Positions 34,101 through 46,785 of a DNA stretch of 64,000 nt are shown piece by piece. Each line of letters begins with the position of its first letter. The first letter of the stretch is position 1. Under the pieces are notes generated by a model. The model saw only the letters and a program-made list of their open reading frames with translations, ran no database searches and was not told the origin of the DNA. The position numbers and the translations under genes were made by a program. The stretch covers positions 10,717,385 to 10,781,384 of the forward strand of contig CM067576.1 in the NCBI GenBank assembly GCA_034336665.1, written 5' to 3'. The stretch is from Luscinia megarhynchos. Its lineage: Eukaryota; Chordata; Aves; Passeriformes; Turdidae.

Positions 34101-37100
34101 TAATAACCCAACAGATGCTCGGGCACTTTCCAGCTCCGATTATATTTCCTGATTGCTCAAATCCCGGCGGGGGGAGGGAGCTGCTCGTTTATCTTCCACC
34201 GCTCCTTTTTGTGCCTTTCCAGCACCGACCCTACAAGAAGGGTGAACTTCTTGTGTGTGTGCCCCTAATTCCGGGTGTAAGTGTCTGATAATTAAACTAA
34301 ACCCGTGATGCCAGCCTTGCTTCGGCCCTCCCAGCCCCGTGCATTTTTGATTGGTGCTTTTATGTTGTTTACGTGCTTTGCACGAGTTTTTTAGGTATGA
34401 TGATTGGTAGTTGTTAGGAAGTTTACTGCTTACCTTTATCTTGGGTCTTTTAATTTTGGTGCTCTGTTTTTCCGCTCCTTTTCTCCTGATTTAGTACAAT
34501 TTATGTTTCAGTGGCTTTGAAGGGTTTCAACAAGTTGCAGAAAAACACTTAAAAATGGCTCATTTAATGCACCTGTTATAAACACTGGTCTAATCTAAGA
34601 AATATACAGAAAAACAGCTAAGCATGTGAAGAAACAGCAAAATATGCAGAAAAACAACTATGCAGCAAAATATGGACAAAACCAGCTAAATGTAGTTTGG
34701 CTGGTGCATAAGATACAGACTACGGTTTATACTTGCCTAGACATGTTACTGTGGCACAGACTTGCAGGGCTGCCCCGTTTCCCCCAGCACCCACGGACGC
34801 CGGCGCTGCTGGTGCAGGGAGAGAAGTGTTGTGATTCCCAGAAAAGCACCAGCCACTTTAATTCCAAGGGTTGTGCTAATTGGGCCGAGAAGAGCCGGTT
34901 TTCCCCTCCTGGAGCTGTGGGATTGCTGCACCCAGGTGAAATTAAAACATCTTCATGAAAAAACCATCGACGCGAACTCCCCCCAGCGTCGGGCAGTCCA
35001 GTCAGAGAGACTGGCAGAGCTGAGGGCCCAGAACCTCTTCTCCCTCACCAAAACAGGTCTGAAGAGAGGAATATTTGTAATTTAAGGAGGGGGATGTACA
35101 AGGAGATATACAGGGCTTGTGCCCTGTGAGACCCCCCCCTGGAACAAGATAAAATGCTCCGAGCTCCAGAAAAAAGCCATCACAGACCTTTCAGCAGTGC
35201 TATGTTCAATTTTAATGTATAAAATGGGCTTTTCTTTGCTCTGTAGGGAGAAGCACAAAAGCAGCAGGTTGTTTATCCTACTGAATAAACTAAATGCAGG
35301 TCTCTGAGGGATCTTATGCAAACCACTTACCTTGAAACACAACCCCACGGGAAAGTGAGCTATGGAGAGAGGCATAGTTAATGTTTTACATCTTCAAAGC
35401 AGCATCCCAGTGCCTGGCTCAGCACCAGCTGCCATCAGGTATCATGGAAGGTAGGGGCTGTGTTAATTAGGAATGCAGGAACACTTTTAAGACATAGGTA
35501 ACAGGAGGTATTTGGGACTGGGGTTTATTGGAGCCTGAGGCAGGGGTTAACCCTAAAGGCTCAATGCTGAAGTTAAGCCTTGAGGCTGAAGGTTAATTGC
35601 TAAAGGGAAATGCATTTACTATTAGGATGCATGCCACAGTGTAGCTTTAAAATAAAAATAGGCAATCATTCCTGCTCAGTGGTAAAAGGCACTTCACTTT
35701 CTGTGAATGCAGGTGAGAGACACTCTCAGCAATAACAGCAGAAGAATATTAAAGTCTGTTACATTTTTCATAGCCCTTGACATTTGCAATATAATTCCAC
35801 TTCCTTGCCTCCACCAAGCCAAACAGATTTAGTGCAGGAGGGAGTTTTCTTCATTTCAGCCTCTGTAAATAAAGTCAGAGAACGATGTTGTTGCAGGAAA
35901 AATAGTTCCTCCCTCCTTGCTCTACAGCAAGAGGGAAGAGTGGCATGAAATGATAGGAAAGGAGTATAAAAGCTGAGAGGGATAAAGATGGCCAGAGGAG
36001 ATGATGCAAAGAGGGGCTGTGGGCTGTGAGAGGCTGAGCTCTTTGCAGCTTCAGGCAGAATCCCTCTAATACATTGCACCTGGAACTTATAGCAATTTCA
36101 TTTCTTATCCAGAGGTTCCCCTAATACCTCAGGTTCCCTGAAATGTCCACCAGAAAGGAAGTTCAGGGAAATCCCAACACTGGTACAGACTCCCTGGTCA
36201 GACAGTAGCCTTTTAAATCCACTTTTTAATGTTTTGTCCATCTTTTTTCCTCGTTTCTATAATAACAACTACAAATATTATCCAATGGAAGAAATTCCTA
36301 GAGTTGGTTAAATTAGACAGATATCTACTCATAGTTCTTTTCTTTCACTTTGCTGTACATCAGCTGTGCAGGTCCTGAAAACCATCTCACTTTTCTTTCA
36401 CAGACCTTCCAAATACTTCCATCCTCAATGAGTTTTCCTAGGTCCCAGAATAAAGCAGAGAATGAGAAAAACCTGCAACAGCAATGGCAACAAATAATTT
36501 TTTTGATTGATCAACGTTCTTCAATCACTCACCACTTTCTGTCACTGACAAATTGTCACCACAGTAAGTGAATCTTCTTAAGCCACACATGCATTTTAAG
36601 GGAATGTTGTAATGATGTGCTCTGATGCTGTTTTGCTTATTTCTAGTCCTGACCTCCTCATTAATAAACTCAAGAAAAGGAAAATACATGCACAACCAAA
36701 TATAACAGTGTTGCAAACCAAACTAAAATTATAAGGATTAACTTCCTGCATTTCTCCCCGTTGTTCCCATCACAATTGCTTTGAGAATTAAAAGCTCAGC
36801 TGTACTATTCTTCTCTTGGAGGGAAGAAACATCCATAAAGACCAAATGGAAGCATCCTCTGAAAGATCAGCAGGATAAACTAGCAGGAGATAACTCAGTT
36901 GGGAACTTCAGGTGTTACCAGAGAAAGGGCATGTGGAAATGTTTGAGGGAAGAGAGAAAGAGATGGGGAGCTGGGACTCATGCAGCAGTTAATCCAAGTT
37001 GGAAAAAAAAATCTTCATTATCTGCAGACTGCATCTACCTGTACAGATTTCAGAATAGGCAAAGGCAGTGATGTAGGGCCAGGCTCTGTGGATTGTCCTT

Positions 37101-37284
37101 GTACAGTTTGACAGGAAGACATTGAAGTTTCTCTGTACAAATCTGGTACAAACCTCTGTCTATATTCTAGACAGAAATGGTTGAATTATAACTGATAAGC
37201 AGAGGCTTGGGCAGTTTGGAAAATTGCTATGACCAGTTGGCCCTCTTCCATATGTCTTAAATCACACTGCAGTCTTAGCTAAAA
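34101..37284. other. Intergenic stretch, nothing identified
   Basis: AT-rich non-repetitive-looking sequence. Frames are 110 codons or fewer with no domain. No repeat family is recognised. Confidence 0.5.
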
Positions 37285-37528
37285 CCTCCTCTCCTCTCCT
37301 CTCCTCTCCTCTCCTCTCCTCTCCTCTCCTCTCTCTCCTCTCCTCTCCCTCCTCTCCTCTCCTCTCCTCTCCTCTCCTCTCCTCTCCTCTCCTCTCCTCT
37401 CCTCCTCTCCTCTCCTCTCCTCTCCTCTCCTCTCCTCTCCTCTCCTCTCTCTCTCCTCTCCTCTCCTCTCCTCTCCTCTCTCTCCTCTCCTCTCCTCTCC
37501 TCTCCTCTCCTCTCCTCTCCCCTCCCCT
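37285..37528. repeat. CTCCT pentanucleotide tract (pyrimidine on +)
   Basis: About 244 nt of 'ctcct' units with a few shortened units ('ctctctcc'). It is a perfect polypyrimidine strand, the inverted counterpart of the tract at 42343-42644. Confidence 0.96.
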
Positions 37529-40500
37529 ATATTCCCAAAACTTCCACTGTTTAAACTCTGATGAATGGTCCTGGCAGCATCACAGAGATGCTTCTGCTCA
37601 AGCAATACCAAAATTACAAGGTTGCCCTATATTTGAGGTGGGAGGCCAAAAATTGGGTCAGTCAGCAGAGCCTGATGGATGTGCAGCTAGTAGGGGGCAT
37701 GATTGGTGCAGGGCACATCCAGGCTTTGGGAGATTCCAGGGAAGCCTGGCTCCAAATGAAAGAAATAAAAAAGGGTTTTCTTGATAGCCCTGCAGAATGT
37801 TGCCCTGGGCTATGTGTTGTACACAAATGTGGTGTAAATATGGAGGTGTCCAAATTGGCTCATTTCTTGCTGTGGTCACAGCAATGTGTTTGGCTCTTTT
37901 GGATTAATGAAAGCAAAAATCTGTCATCACAGAATCCCAGAATAGTTGTGTTTAGAAGAGATCTCTGGGCAGTACTTAGTGTGTCATGTTGTGTCCCCTG
38001 CCTCTGCTCACAGCAGGTTCCTCATGACTGATTCCATCACTGATTTCACTGTTTGTTTCCTTGGGATCAGCTTTCAGCATTTGAAAGCTGAAAAAAAAGG
38101 ATTTATTTGAAGGGTTTTGCTTGGTTTGTTTTGGTGATGTGTCCACATCATTCTTGTTTCAGAGGCCTTTCTGTGTACATGAGCTTAAAAATGTTCCCTG
38201 TCTTTGTCAAGCCTGCTGCTCTCTGCTCATCTTTAAAGCAACAACCAGCTGTATGTGTGCCAAAAGATTTTACTGGAAAAAAAACCCATAAAGCAGCAAG
38301 CAATCCAGTTAAGCCAATGAATGACAGCACCACAGCCCCAGCCTAGAAAGCTCTGAGAGCTGCATCCAGACTGATGCTTAATTTGCCACCAAAATAAATA
38401 AATAAATCAAGCCTTAAGCACCCCGAGGTTCATCAGGGAAACAAAAGACAGTGCAGATTAACAGATTCCTCACTAGTAACTGAGAGGAAAGGAAAAAAAA
38501 AACTGGAGCCTGACTCACAGGCTCAGCCCTTGCAACAAATCCAGGCATTACTGTCCCCTATACTTTGCAAACTGCAGGATATCAGGGACTGCAAATTTCC
38601 ACCAGCCACCCCAATCAGACTTGCAGCATGGAAAACTGTCCCCAGCCTTTTTTTTTTTTGTTTTTTTGGTTTTTTTTTCCTCAACATTTTAGTCCCTTTT
38701 GGACAAAAGCACACTAAGGTCTGCCCCACAGGAAGATCTGCTGTCTCTTCTCTCTGTCCAGGGCTTCAGTTCCAAAGGGCTCACTAGAAAGCTGCAGCTT
38801 GAGGGATTCTGCAGCTGCTTTATTTGTTCTGGAGAATATCATACAATGCTGTTTTCCCCATTTTTTTTACCAATACAAACTTCCTGTCAGGCTTAGTCCA
38901 CTGTCTTTTTTACCACTTCATGGCTTTTCCACTGAATCCCAGAAAGACAGCAGACATACAATCCTAATGAAAAGCTCAGCATGTAAAGAGAGAAATTATA
39001 TTTCAGTTCTTGCCTTTGCTATTGGGTTTACAAGTGATTGCTCATCAGAAACCAATTACCCCAGAAAGACTTGGGTTTGGGTCCCTACTGATGTTAGCAG
39101 GATGAATAGCCTCATTTGCAGTCTCTCAACTGGAAAACAAAAAAGTAATGATAATAAAAAAAAAAGTATTTTCTAATTCTCTCTGCCTCCATTGTAATTC
39201 ACAAGAAAATTAAACTAATAACTCTCTCTGTGAGGGTGTTATGCAGATGCCAGGAGTCAGGGATAAATATATGAAACTATCCCAGGGAAAGTCCCCTGGG
39301 AAGGAACCTCTGAGCAGACAACTATTACACCTTGCAACACTCAGAGCTTCTCCAGCAATGCAATCTGTGCAGAGAGGAGGCTGGTTCAATTTCCTTTCTT
39401 CTCCCTCGCCTCACTTTTTGGTTGAATTCCACTTGCAGGCAGCAAAAACTTCCATGATTTTTTGCTGGGCTTATTTCCTACTCCATCTCCATTTCCCATT
39501 TGCATATAGAGGCCCTTTTATGAAAAAAAAAGTCTCCATGCCAACAGAATCAATTCTTCAGAAGTGGCTCCCAGAGTGGTTTTCCTTCCTAATACCTTCA
39601 GCAGCCAGGCTTGGGAGGGTGACATGAGAGTCCCCACTGTGTTGCCAAGCTCTGTGCTGTGATTCATCCCTGCAGCTCACATCCAAGTTTTTAATTCATT
39701 TTTTAAAATAGTTTTAAAGAAGAGATAACATTAAAAAAAAAAAAAGAATGTGCAATTTGTCTCTGCCCATCTCCAAGAGAGAAGGAGCAGGAACAAACTT
39801 TTAGCTCCTCCCTTGCAAAATTGGGGGTGTCTTGCTGGTCCCTGTGATTCCCTGGGTGGTCCAGTCTGGAGTTGGGACACAGCAGGGCTCAGGAGGCACA
39901 AGCACAGCAGATGGGATGGTCCTGTCCCCAGGTGGGTGCTGGTGGGGCTGTGCCTCGAGGGTGACATGGAGGGGAGCACCATTTCACCAGGGATTTGGCA
40001 GTTTGCAGCCAAATCTTCGTGGATCTTTATGGATGCACAGGAAAAACAGAGCAAAATGGGGATACCTGGAAGTGATTGGCTCAGGCTCCTGCTTAAAGCA
40101 GGGTCAGATTTGATTGAAACACACTAGGGAACTACAGCAGATATAAAATTTGGACCCAAAAAGAGGCAGAAAAAAGGCCAGAGGGTGGAGCCTGCAGTGA
40201 CAGGAGGAGCCTGCTTGATTCTGTTCAGATATCAAAGGAGTGCAGCCAGCAGGCCGTGTGACACTGTGTGGCATTGAGGGGGTTAAATGGTTCATGTCAT
40301 GTGGCACAAGCAGCCAAGAGGACTCTTGGGGAACATAGGGGAAGGATTCAGTCCCAGACAATCATCCTTTTGATGATCTCCTTACATTCTGGGGCAGCTG
40401 TCAGACTATTTTGCAAGGAGAGATAAGAAGAGGAGGTGGTTTAGGTAAGCCACCTAATTAAAACTTTGCATTTTCTGGAACATGGGAAAAACACCTTTTG

Positions 40501-42342
40501 TTTTAGGAACTAATTTCAGGATTACATTCCTGAAGTTTGGTCTGTTAGGGAATATTCAAAGCAAATGGCAAATCTTTTCCTCTGATCTCTGGTAAAATGT
40601 TAATGTCAGAGAGGTGCTGGGCATGTTTCCTCTAAATGATAATAAAGAAAGATCAAGAAGGAAAGTGGGGACAAGATGGAATCCTACAGGTGGGATTCAA
40701 CCCCAGATTAAACTCCTTACATTTAGATCCTTGTGTGGATATGTTCCATCTGTAGTCTGGGGAGTTTTGGAGATTTAGTCAATAGAGACTGAACAACTGC
40801 AGAGAAAGAGCAGTGATAAATTAATCCTAGAGTCCCCAGCCTTCACCCTAGGCAGTATGAAAAAATTCCTGTTAGCTAAAATACCAAGAAATATGGACAT
40901 GAGCTTAAAAGTAAACTCATCAAACCAGTGAGGCTCCCCTGTGATGCTACAGCCTAAGCTAACCTCTGAATTTCAGATTTTCTTGGACTGAAAAAGTCCC
41001 TGTGCAGGGATCTGCGTTATTGTCTGCGCCATGCTGAACTCCAGTGCTCTTCAGAGGAGGATTTGGATACAGAAATTGGGTGACTCACTGCAATAGAACA
41101 GAAAAAATTCAGACAGCTCATCTTTTCTCTGGGTTCATGCAGCAGTTTAACCCCAATTTTTCTATTTCCCATGCAGCCTGCTATCAGAGAGTCTCTGCAT
41201 CCTGGCCTATCAGAAATCCTACAAAAACTTATAATAATTTTCTTGATTGATGGTTGCTTTTCCTGTTTCTATTTCCTTTGTGTGATTTATTTTCTGTGCA
41301 GGCAAAATGTATGATAAGGCACTTCTGGAGCTATTCAATGATATTTTCTCTTGTAGGCATTATTGAAATGGGTGGATTGGATATGAAGACCTTAGTGAAC
41401 CTTCTGGAAATCTTTGTTCTCTCTTAATTTTTTCTGATGCATTATTTTTCACCTGTTCTTGCAGATATTCCTAGCAATGAATTAAAATAAATATCTCATC
41501 AGAAATGCCTGCAGATCCTCTGAATGTATTTCTGATAGTTGACTGCACAAATGTTTTATTTTTCAATCTGTTTAACATGAACTTGTTTGCCTTGCTTCCT
41601 GGCCCTGGAGAAGCACTCTGAATTCCGAATGCTGAAATAAAAATCCCTGCTATTGTTTAAAACATGCAAAAATGTATCATTTATTCAAATGTAAGATTTG
41701 TAAGTCATTGAATTTCATGGGAGACGAATCATTAGTCAAAGTGCAGGCTGCACTAGGGGTCATATTTAATTTATTTTCCAAGCCTTCATTCGTGCTTTTT
41801 GGTCCAGTGTGTCATAAGTTATTCAATACACAAAGGTGTCTACTTATGTCTCAAAGTAATTAAGCTGATTAAGTCATATTATCACTAACATGAAGCATTA
41901 ATTCCACTTGAGTGAATGCTGCAAAACAGAGCCAGTGACATTTCCACCACTTAAACTGAAAACACATTATAAGCTAACAGAGAAGCAAAAGCTTCCCTCA
42001 GCCCTGGCCTGTTCTTCCATCTGATCTCTGTGGAGGAGTTGGCAACTGATGTTTTCAGAGCAGTGAAAAAGGAAAAGGTGCAAAGGAGCAGAGAAAATCA
42101 GCACGTGACAACCATGCAGACGCTTTTCGGTGCGGCAGAGGCTAAGTTACTATGACAGAAGCTAAAGGATATTTATTTCTACAAAACATCTACTGAGATC
42201 AAAAAAAGGAAAGAGGAGGAAGGGCTCCAGCCAGGAACAGGCTGCTCTGTTGGTGACTTCAGGGAGACATTTAAGAGGTAATTTGAAAAGAATTTGAATG
42301 GATCTTGACCCAGACTTGAATAAATTAGTGTTTCAGCATCAT
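37529..42342. other. Intergenic stretch between the two pentanucleotide tracts
   Basis: Contains a short CR1-like piece at 37926-38028 and a T-rich run at 38648-38690. No gene is supported; the frames of about 150 codons carry no domain. Confidence 0.5.
37926..38028 (-). repeat. Probable CR1 fragment
   Basis: 'cacagaatcccagaatagtt' followed by 'agaagagatctctgggc' and 'ctcacagcaggttcctca' resembles the reverse complement of a diverged CR1 3' end with its usual 'cagagcaggttcc' block. It is old and short. Confidence 0.5.
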
Positions 42343-42644
42343 GGAGAGGAGAGGAGAGGAGAGGGAGAGGAGAGAGAGGAGAAGAGAGGAGAGGAGAGGA
42401 GAGGAGAGGAGAGGAGAGGAGAGGAGAGGGAGAGGAGGAGGAGGGAGGAGGAGGGAGAGGAGGAGAGGAGAGGAGGAGGAGGAGGAGGGAGGAGGAGGAG
42501 AGGAGAGGAGAGGAGAGGAGAGGAGAGGAGAGGAGAGAGAGGAGAGGAGAGGAGAGGAGAGGAGAGGAGAGGAGGAGAGAGAGAGGAGAGGAGAGAGGGA
42601 GGAGAGGAGAGAGGAGAGGAGAGGAGAGGAGAGGAGAGGAGAGA
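42343..42644. repeat. GGAGA pentanucleotide tract (purine on +)
   Basis: About 300 nt of pure purine: 'ggaga' units with intervening 'ggaggaggagg' triplet stretches at 42430-42500. It is the reverse complement in type of the 37285-37528 tract. Confidence 0.96.
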
Positions 42645-45380
42645 TAAATTCCTAAGCGTCTTTGGAGGCTCGTATTAACCACTGAGTGCCAGACTGGGCT
42701 GGATCTGAGGTCCATGCAGAGGCTCCAACTGCTCCTCACAGATTTTGGCTCTGTCCTGCCCTCTGGGAGCTGAAACACACCTGTACCCGTGGCTGTCCCC
42801 AGCCTGACCCAGCTTGTGCAGAGTGCTGTGTCCATGCTGAGGCTTTCTGGGGAATTTGCTGGCTGCTTCTTGATTCCGTGCCTGGCAGATGGGAGGAGAA
42901 CTGAGCATCAGCCCCTCTGGGTCTTTCCCTCTGGCCTCTTTTCTCCCTACTGCTGGATCTGTTTTGTCTCTCTGGGATACATTTTCAAGTCGTTACAGAG
43001 GTACAAGTGATGTTTCCATCTGAGCAGTCTGTTCAGCAGCAGAGGAGCACAAACCCAGTTTGTGCTGGTGCCCAGAAGCGCTGTGTGCCTGCCTCACATG
43101 GCCTGGAGCATTCTGCAGCCAACTGCACCACATGGCAGCTTTCCCACTGCCCTAGAAGCAAATCTCAAGCTGGCTGGCACGTCCCTGAAAGCCAAATTTG
43201 CCTCTGGATCTCTGAGAGAGCTGGGACATGTGAGAGGGGCATCCAGAGAGTGTTCTGCTGAGCACATCTCCAAAGGAGCTCTCATGGCCAGTGCATTACC
43301 AGGCAAGAGAAACCAGCTAATGCTCATCGGCTGTGCAGGAGTGCTAGCACAGGGAGAGTTGTAAAAATAACTAGTTGTAGGGCAAAGACCTTGCATTTTT
43401 AATGAGACCCTGTCCCTGTGGGAGATCTTCAAAGGAGATCTCATCTATCAGATGGACGATTCTGACCAGACATGCCCTTTGAAGAGGGATAGTAATGTGG
43501 TTGAATTAGATTTATGCAAGTCCTCTCTTCCCTAAAGCAAGTCCCTTTTTATTGTCCTTTTTATCAATATGGTGATTGAAATGAAAGATTGAAACAGAGT
43601 TCTTTTCAGTGCAGGTTTTCCTTCAACTAAGAAAAGCAGATGCTGGAGGAATGTGGGGTGTTGTGGGCTGAGTGCTGTGTTGCTCAAATCCCTTTTGGAA
43701 GACGCCTGAACTGAACATGCAAACCTGGGGGTCAGAAATATAGATGTCTCTGTGTGTGTGTGTGTGTGTATCTCATCCCATGGTCAGGAGTAATGGAGAG
43801 GACATGGAGGCAATTCAGTGGGCATCAGTGAGCCTTGGTAGTAGGGATTAAATAATGCCAAGAAAATACACTGGACAGTGGCAGGGAGAGGTGTCAAACC
43901 TGTCCCCTTGGTTGCTTGACCCCATGATTTTCTGAAGACAGAGATGAAGAATGCCACTGTCAAATGCCTGTGGTTTCTGGGGCATCCTGAGATCAATTTC
44001 CCTTTGGCAAGCCACACCTGGGAATCTGATACAGAACACCACTTCCATGTTTTCATGTAGCTCTTGGGTGCCATGAAGGACAGGGTGTGCTGGGTGCTTT
44101 TGCTGTGTGAGCTGAAGCACAGGGAGCAGCTCAGCCCTCCTGCAGAGGGGCTCAGCTGAGCCCCCACGGGCTCTCTGCAGAGGGGCTGCAGTCCTCTCCC
44201 AGTGCCTGACCAGCACCAGCTAAAAATGCAGAGGGAGATACTGCCAGAGTTAATCCAAGAGGGGAAGATGCTTGCTGCCCTGCAGGGAGTCAGGTCCATT
44301 TGATGCTTTTATTACTTCTTGAGGCTGTTATTAATCTTATTGTATCACTTTACATAATTCCCTTGTTCTTTTGAAGCAGTGGAACAGGCTAATGCTGTAC
44401 AGAGGTCTCAGGCAGTAGCTGTTTGGGGTTCTTTTTTACCCTTAACACTCTCTGGAGACCCTTGAAGAATGCACTTGGCAGCATAAAATCCTTCATCCTG
44501 CTGTCTAATTGGGACAGGGAATATTTCATCTACCCGCAGTCAGGCAGATGTGAGCTGGGACTGAAGTCACCAGAAGCAGCCAGGTCCCTTTCATGTCCAA
44601 AGCACTGTCCTCCTGGGCCCCTGACTCCCACAGGGCCCCTTTGAGTGCTCCCTGTCCCCTGCTTCCACTCAAAAGCACCTTGCCCACTCGTAGACAAGGA
44701 CTTTTCTGGGTTAATCCCCAAAGCCGCATTGCAGCCTCCCCAAACCAGCCACCAAGCCAGTCCAGGGTATGAGAAGGACAACGACAGCCTGGCCACCTCA
44801 GGACTTCATCTGAAGGCCAAGTGCTTCTCACATGCAGCCAAGACATCCCACCAACACACCCAGGCTTGCCTATCCCCAGGGAGTTGGCCCCTACACCTGG
44901 CACAGATCCAGTTTATCTCTGTGGCTCCTGGGGCAAGCTGCTGGGTGCCTATCCAGGGGAAAGGGTAAATGAACCACAGAAAGCAAGGTAACAACCACGA
45001 GTTGTTCTGCCATTAGTGCCACACCCAGCCCCTCTCCCCAGCAGCTCCTGGACGCCCACACCATGGTGCAAACTCCCCCCTGCCTGGGCTGGAGCGTGGA
45101 GCAAGGAGCTGTGTGACAACTCCAGCTCCCTCTGGCCATGACCCCAAAGTGCTCCTGAGTCCAGGGAAGGAGGGAAGGGACCTTCAGCCCCCAGAATCCA
45201 GATGAAGTGAATAAAATGAGCTCTCTGCATAAAAGGACTCTCTGCTCCAGAACTCAGAAGGACAGATGTATTTCCCGGAGCTGGGAGTACTGCTCCAAGA
45301 GCTGGACAGCAATCCCTGCTGCTGTGTGCAACTCAGGGACAGCCAGGAGCCAGGAGCCAGGGTGAGCTATTAAAATACAA
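42645..45380. other. Intergenic stretch, nothing identified
   Basis: Apart from a TG microsatellite (about 9 units, 43751-43769) I see no gene, repeat family or regulatory element. Frames of 170 codons or fewer on either strand lack domains. Confidence 0.5.
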
Positions 45381-46540
45381 TTTATTGGTACAAATCAGAC
45401 ATAGTGAAACAAACTCAGTTTAGAAAGAGCTGTCATGTTCTGCACAGATGGATTCCAAATGAACTGTCCCATGACCGGAGCAATTGGCAATGCTGACAGA
45501 CAGACTGGTGGACAGGTGCAGGGTGCACAAGGCAGGGGAGAGACTGTTCTGGGACTGGAGTCCTGCCCTTGGGGGCTCCTGACTGCTAGCTTAAAGTTCT
45601 CAAAGAGAAAAAGGGCACACTTGGAGATGTCTGTGCAGGTGGGGCCCCCAGTGCACCAGTCAGTGCAGGGGTTCCTCTAAGCACTCAGGACTTGGGGAAA
45701 ACAGAGATCAGAGTGAGGGCAGGGGCTGAAGGGAAGAGATGTCACCTGTGCTGGGGTCACTCCAATGCCTGGGAACTGTTTTTCTTTCAGATGATGTCGC
45801 CTTGGGCTAGAGAGCTGCCCAGCAGGGCATCACCTTGTGCATCTCTCAGGTGCTTAAGCTAGCAGTTCTGGCCATCCAAGTCCGTGTGTGCACGTGCTGT
45901 TCCTGGAACAAAGGCTGTCTCTGCCCTGGACCTGGGCTATGTCCAGCCCTGCAAGTGCTGGGTCAGGGTTTGAAGAGAAGCACTCATGAGCTGAGTTTTG
46001 CACTCACTTCCCAGAGAAAACAGGCACCAATTGCTGCTCTAGACATGCAACACATCCCACTGGATCTCAATGACAGAGCTATGGTCACTGTCCCAGTGTG
46101 TAAGGTCAGGCTTGGCTGAACCAGGCTTGGTCTGCATACACTTTCCATGGGACAGAGATACAGGCATGCAGCTCAGTACATTCACACAGCCAGACAAGAC
46201 AAAGAAGTGGCAATGTTTACAGAGATGAATGGTCCCTAAGGGGACATGGGAATGGATAAACTCAAAGGCAGATTTGCTTAAATCTGGTCATATGGACCTC
46301 AAACAGCACCTGCTGCCAATACAGCTCTGCAAGATGAGATGGGAGAAATTCCCCCTGCTACCACCTCCCCAATCCCCTGTAATTTTCAGTCTCTCACTCC
46401 TTAAATCCTTCCCACGTGCTCTCTTGAGCCACTCTCCCAGTCTCAAAAAGTCTTGAGTGGTCCATACATGGAGGTGTGTGCTGTGGGTGGACCTGGCAGC
46501 TGAAATAATGCAGAAGATTCCAAGGATAGAGCCATCCAGG
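45381..46540 (-). other. Protocadherin 3'UTR with candidate poly(A) signal
   Basis: On the minus strand the first well-placed AATAAA after the stop is at 45386-45381 ('tttatt' on +), giving a 3'UTR of about 1.16 kb. The end is inferred from the hexamer only. Confidence 0.5.
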
Positions 46541-46785
46541 CTATTTCAGGTCGTTGTTGATCACCACACTGTCATGCATATCACAGTAAGTCATCTTCTT
46601 CCTCTTGCCAAAGGTGGAGAAGCTGTTTTTGTTCTCCCGGCCTGGGAAGAGGGGCCCATCCTTGCTGGAAAGCAGAGTGGGAGTGCCTGGGATGTAAACA
46701 TTGTGCTGATAATCCAGGGCTGGGTACAAGGGGCTGTACTGGGGTGTCCAGATGCTGTTGGGACCTGCTGAAGTCTTCTGAAACT
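46541..46785 (-). CDS. Protocadherin constant exon 3 and stop (245 nt)
   Basis: The acceptor is 'cttctcttttctccag', and the stop TAG is at 46543-46541. It encodes ALDYQHNVYIPGTPTLLSS, which recalls the DYRQNVYIPG of the gamma tail and the IIPGSPAIIS of the alpha tail. NSFSTFGKRKK follows, recalling the alpha DFITFGKK. The terminal MTYCDMHDSVVINNDLK replaces the long Lys-rich end of alpha and gamma. Confidence 0.88.

Noticed and set aside
42179..42835. 218-codon minus frame and + strand Glu/Arg-rich frames
   Set aside because: They are translations of the pentanucleotide tract; the sequence is simple repeat.
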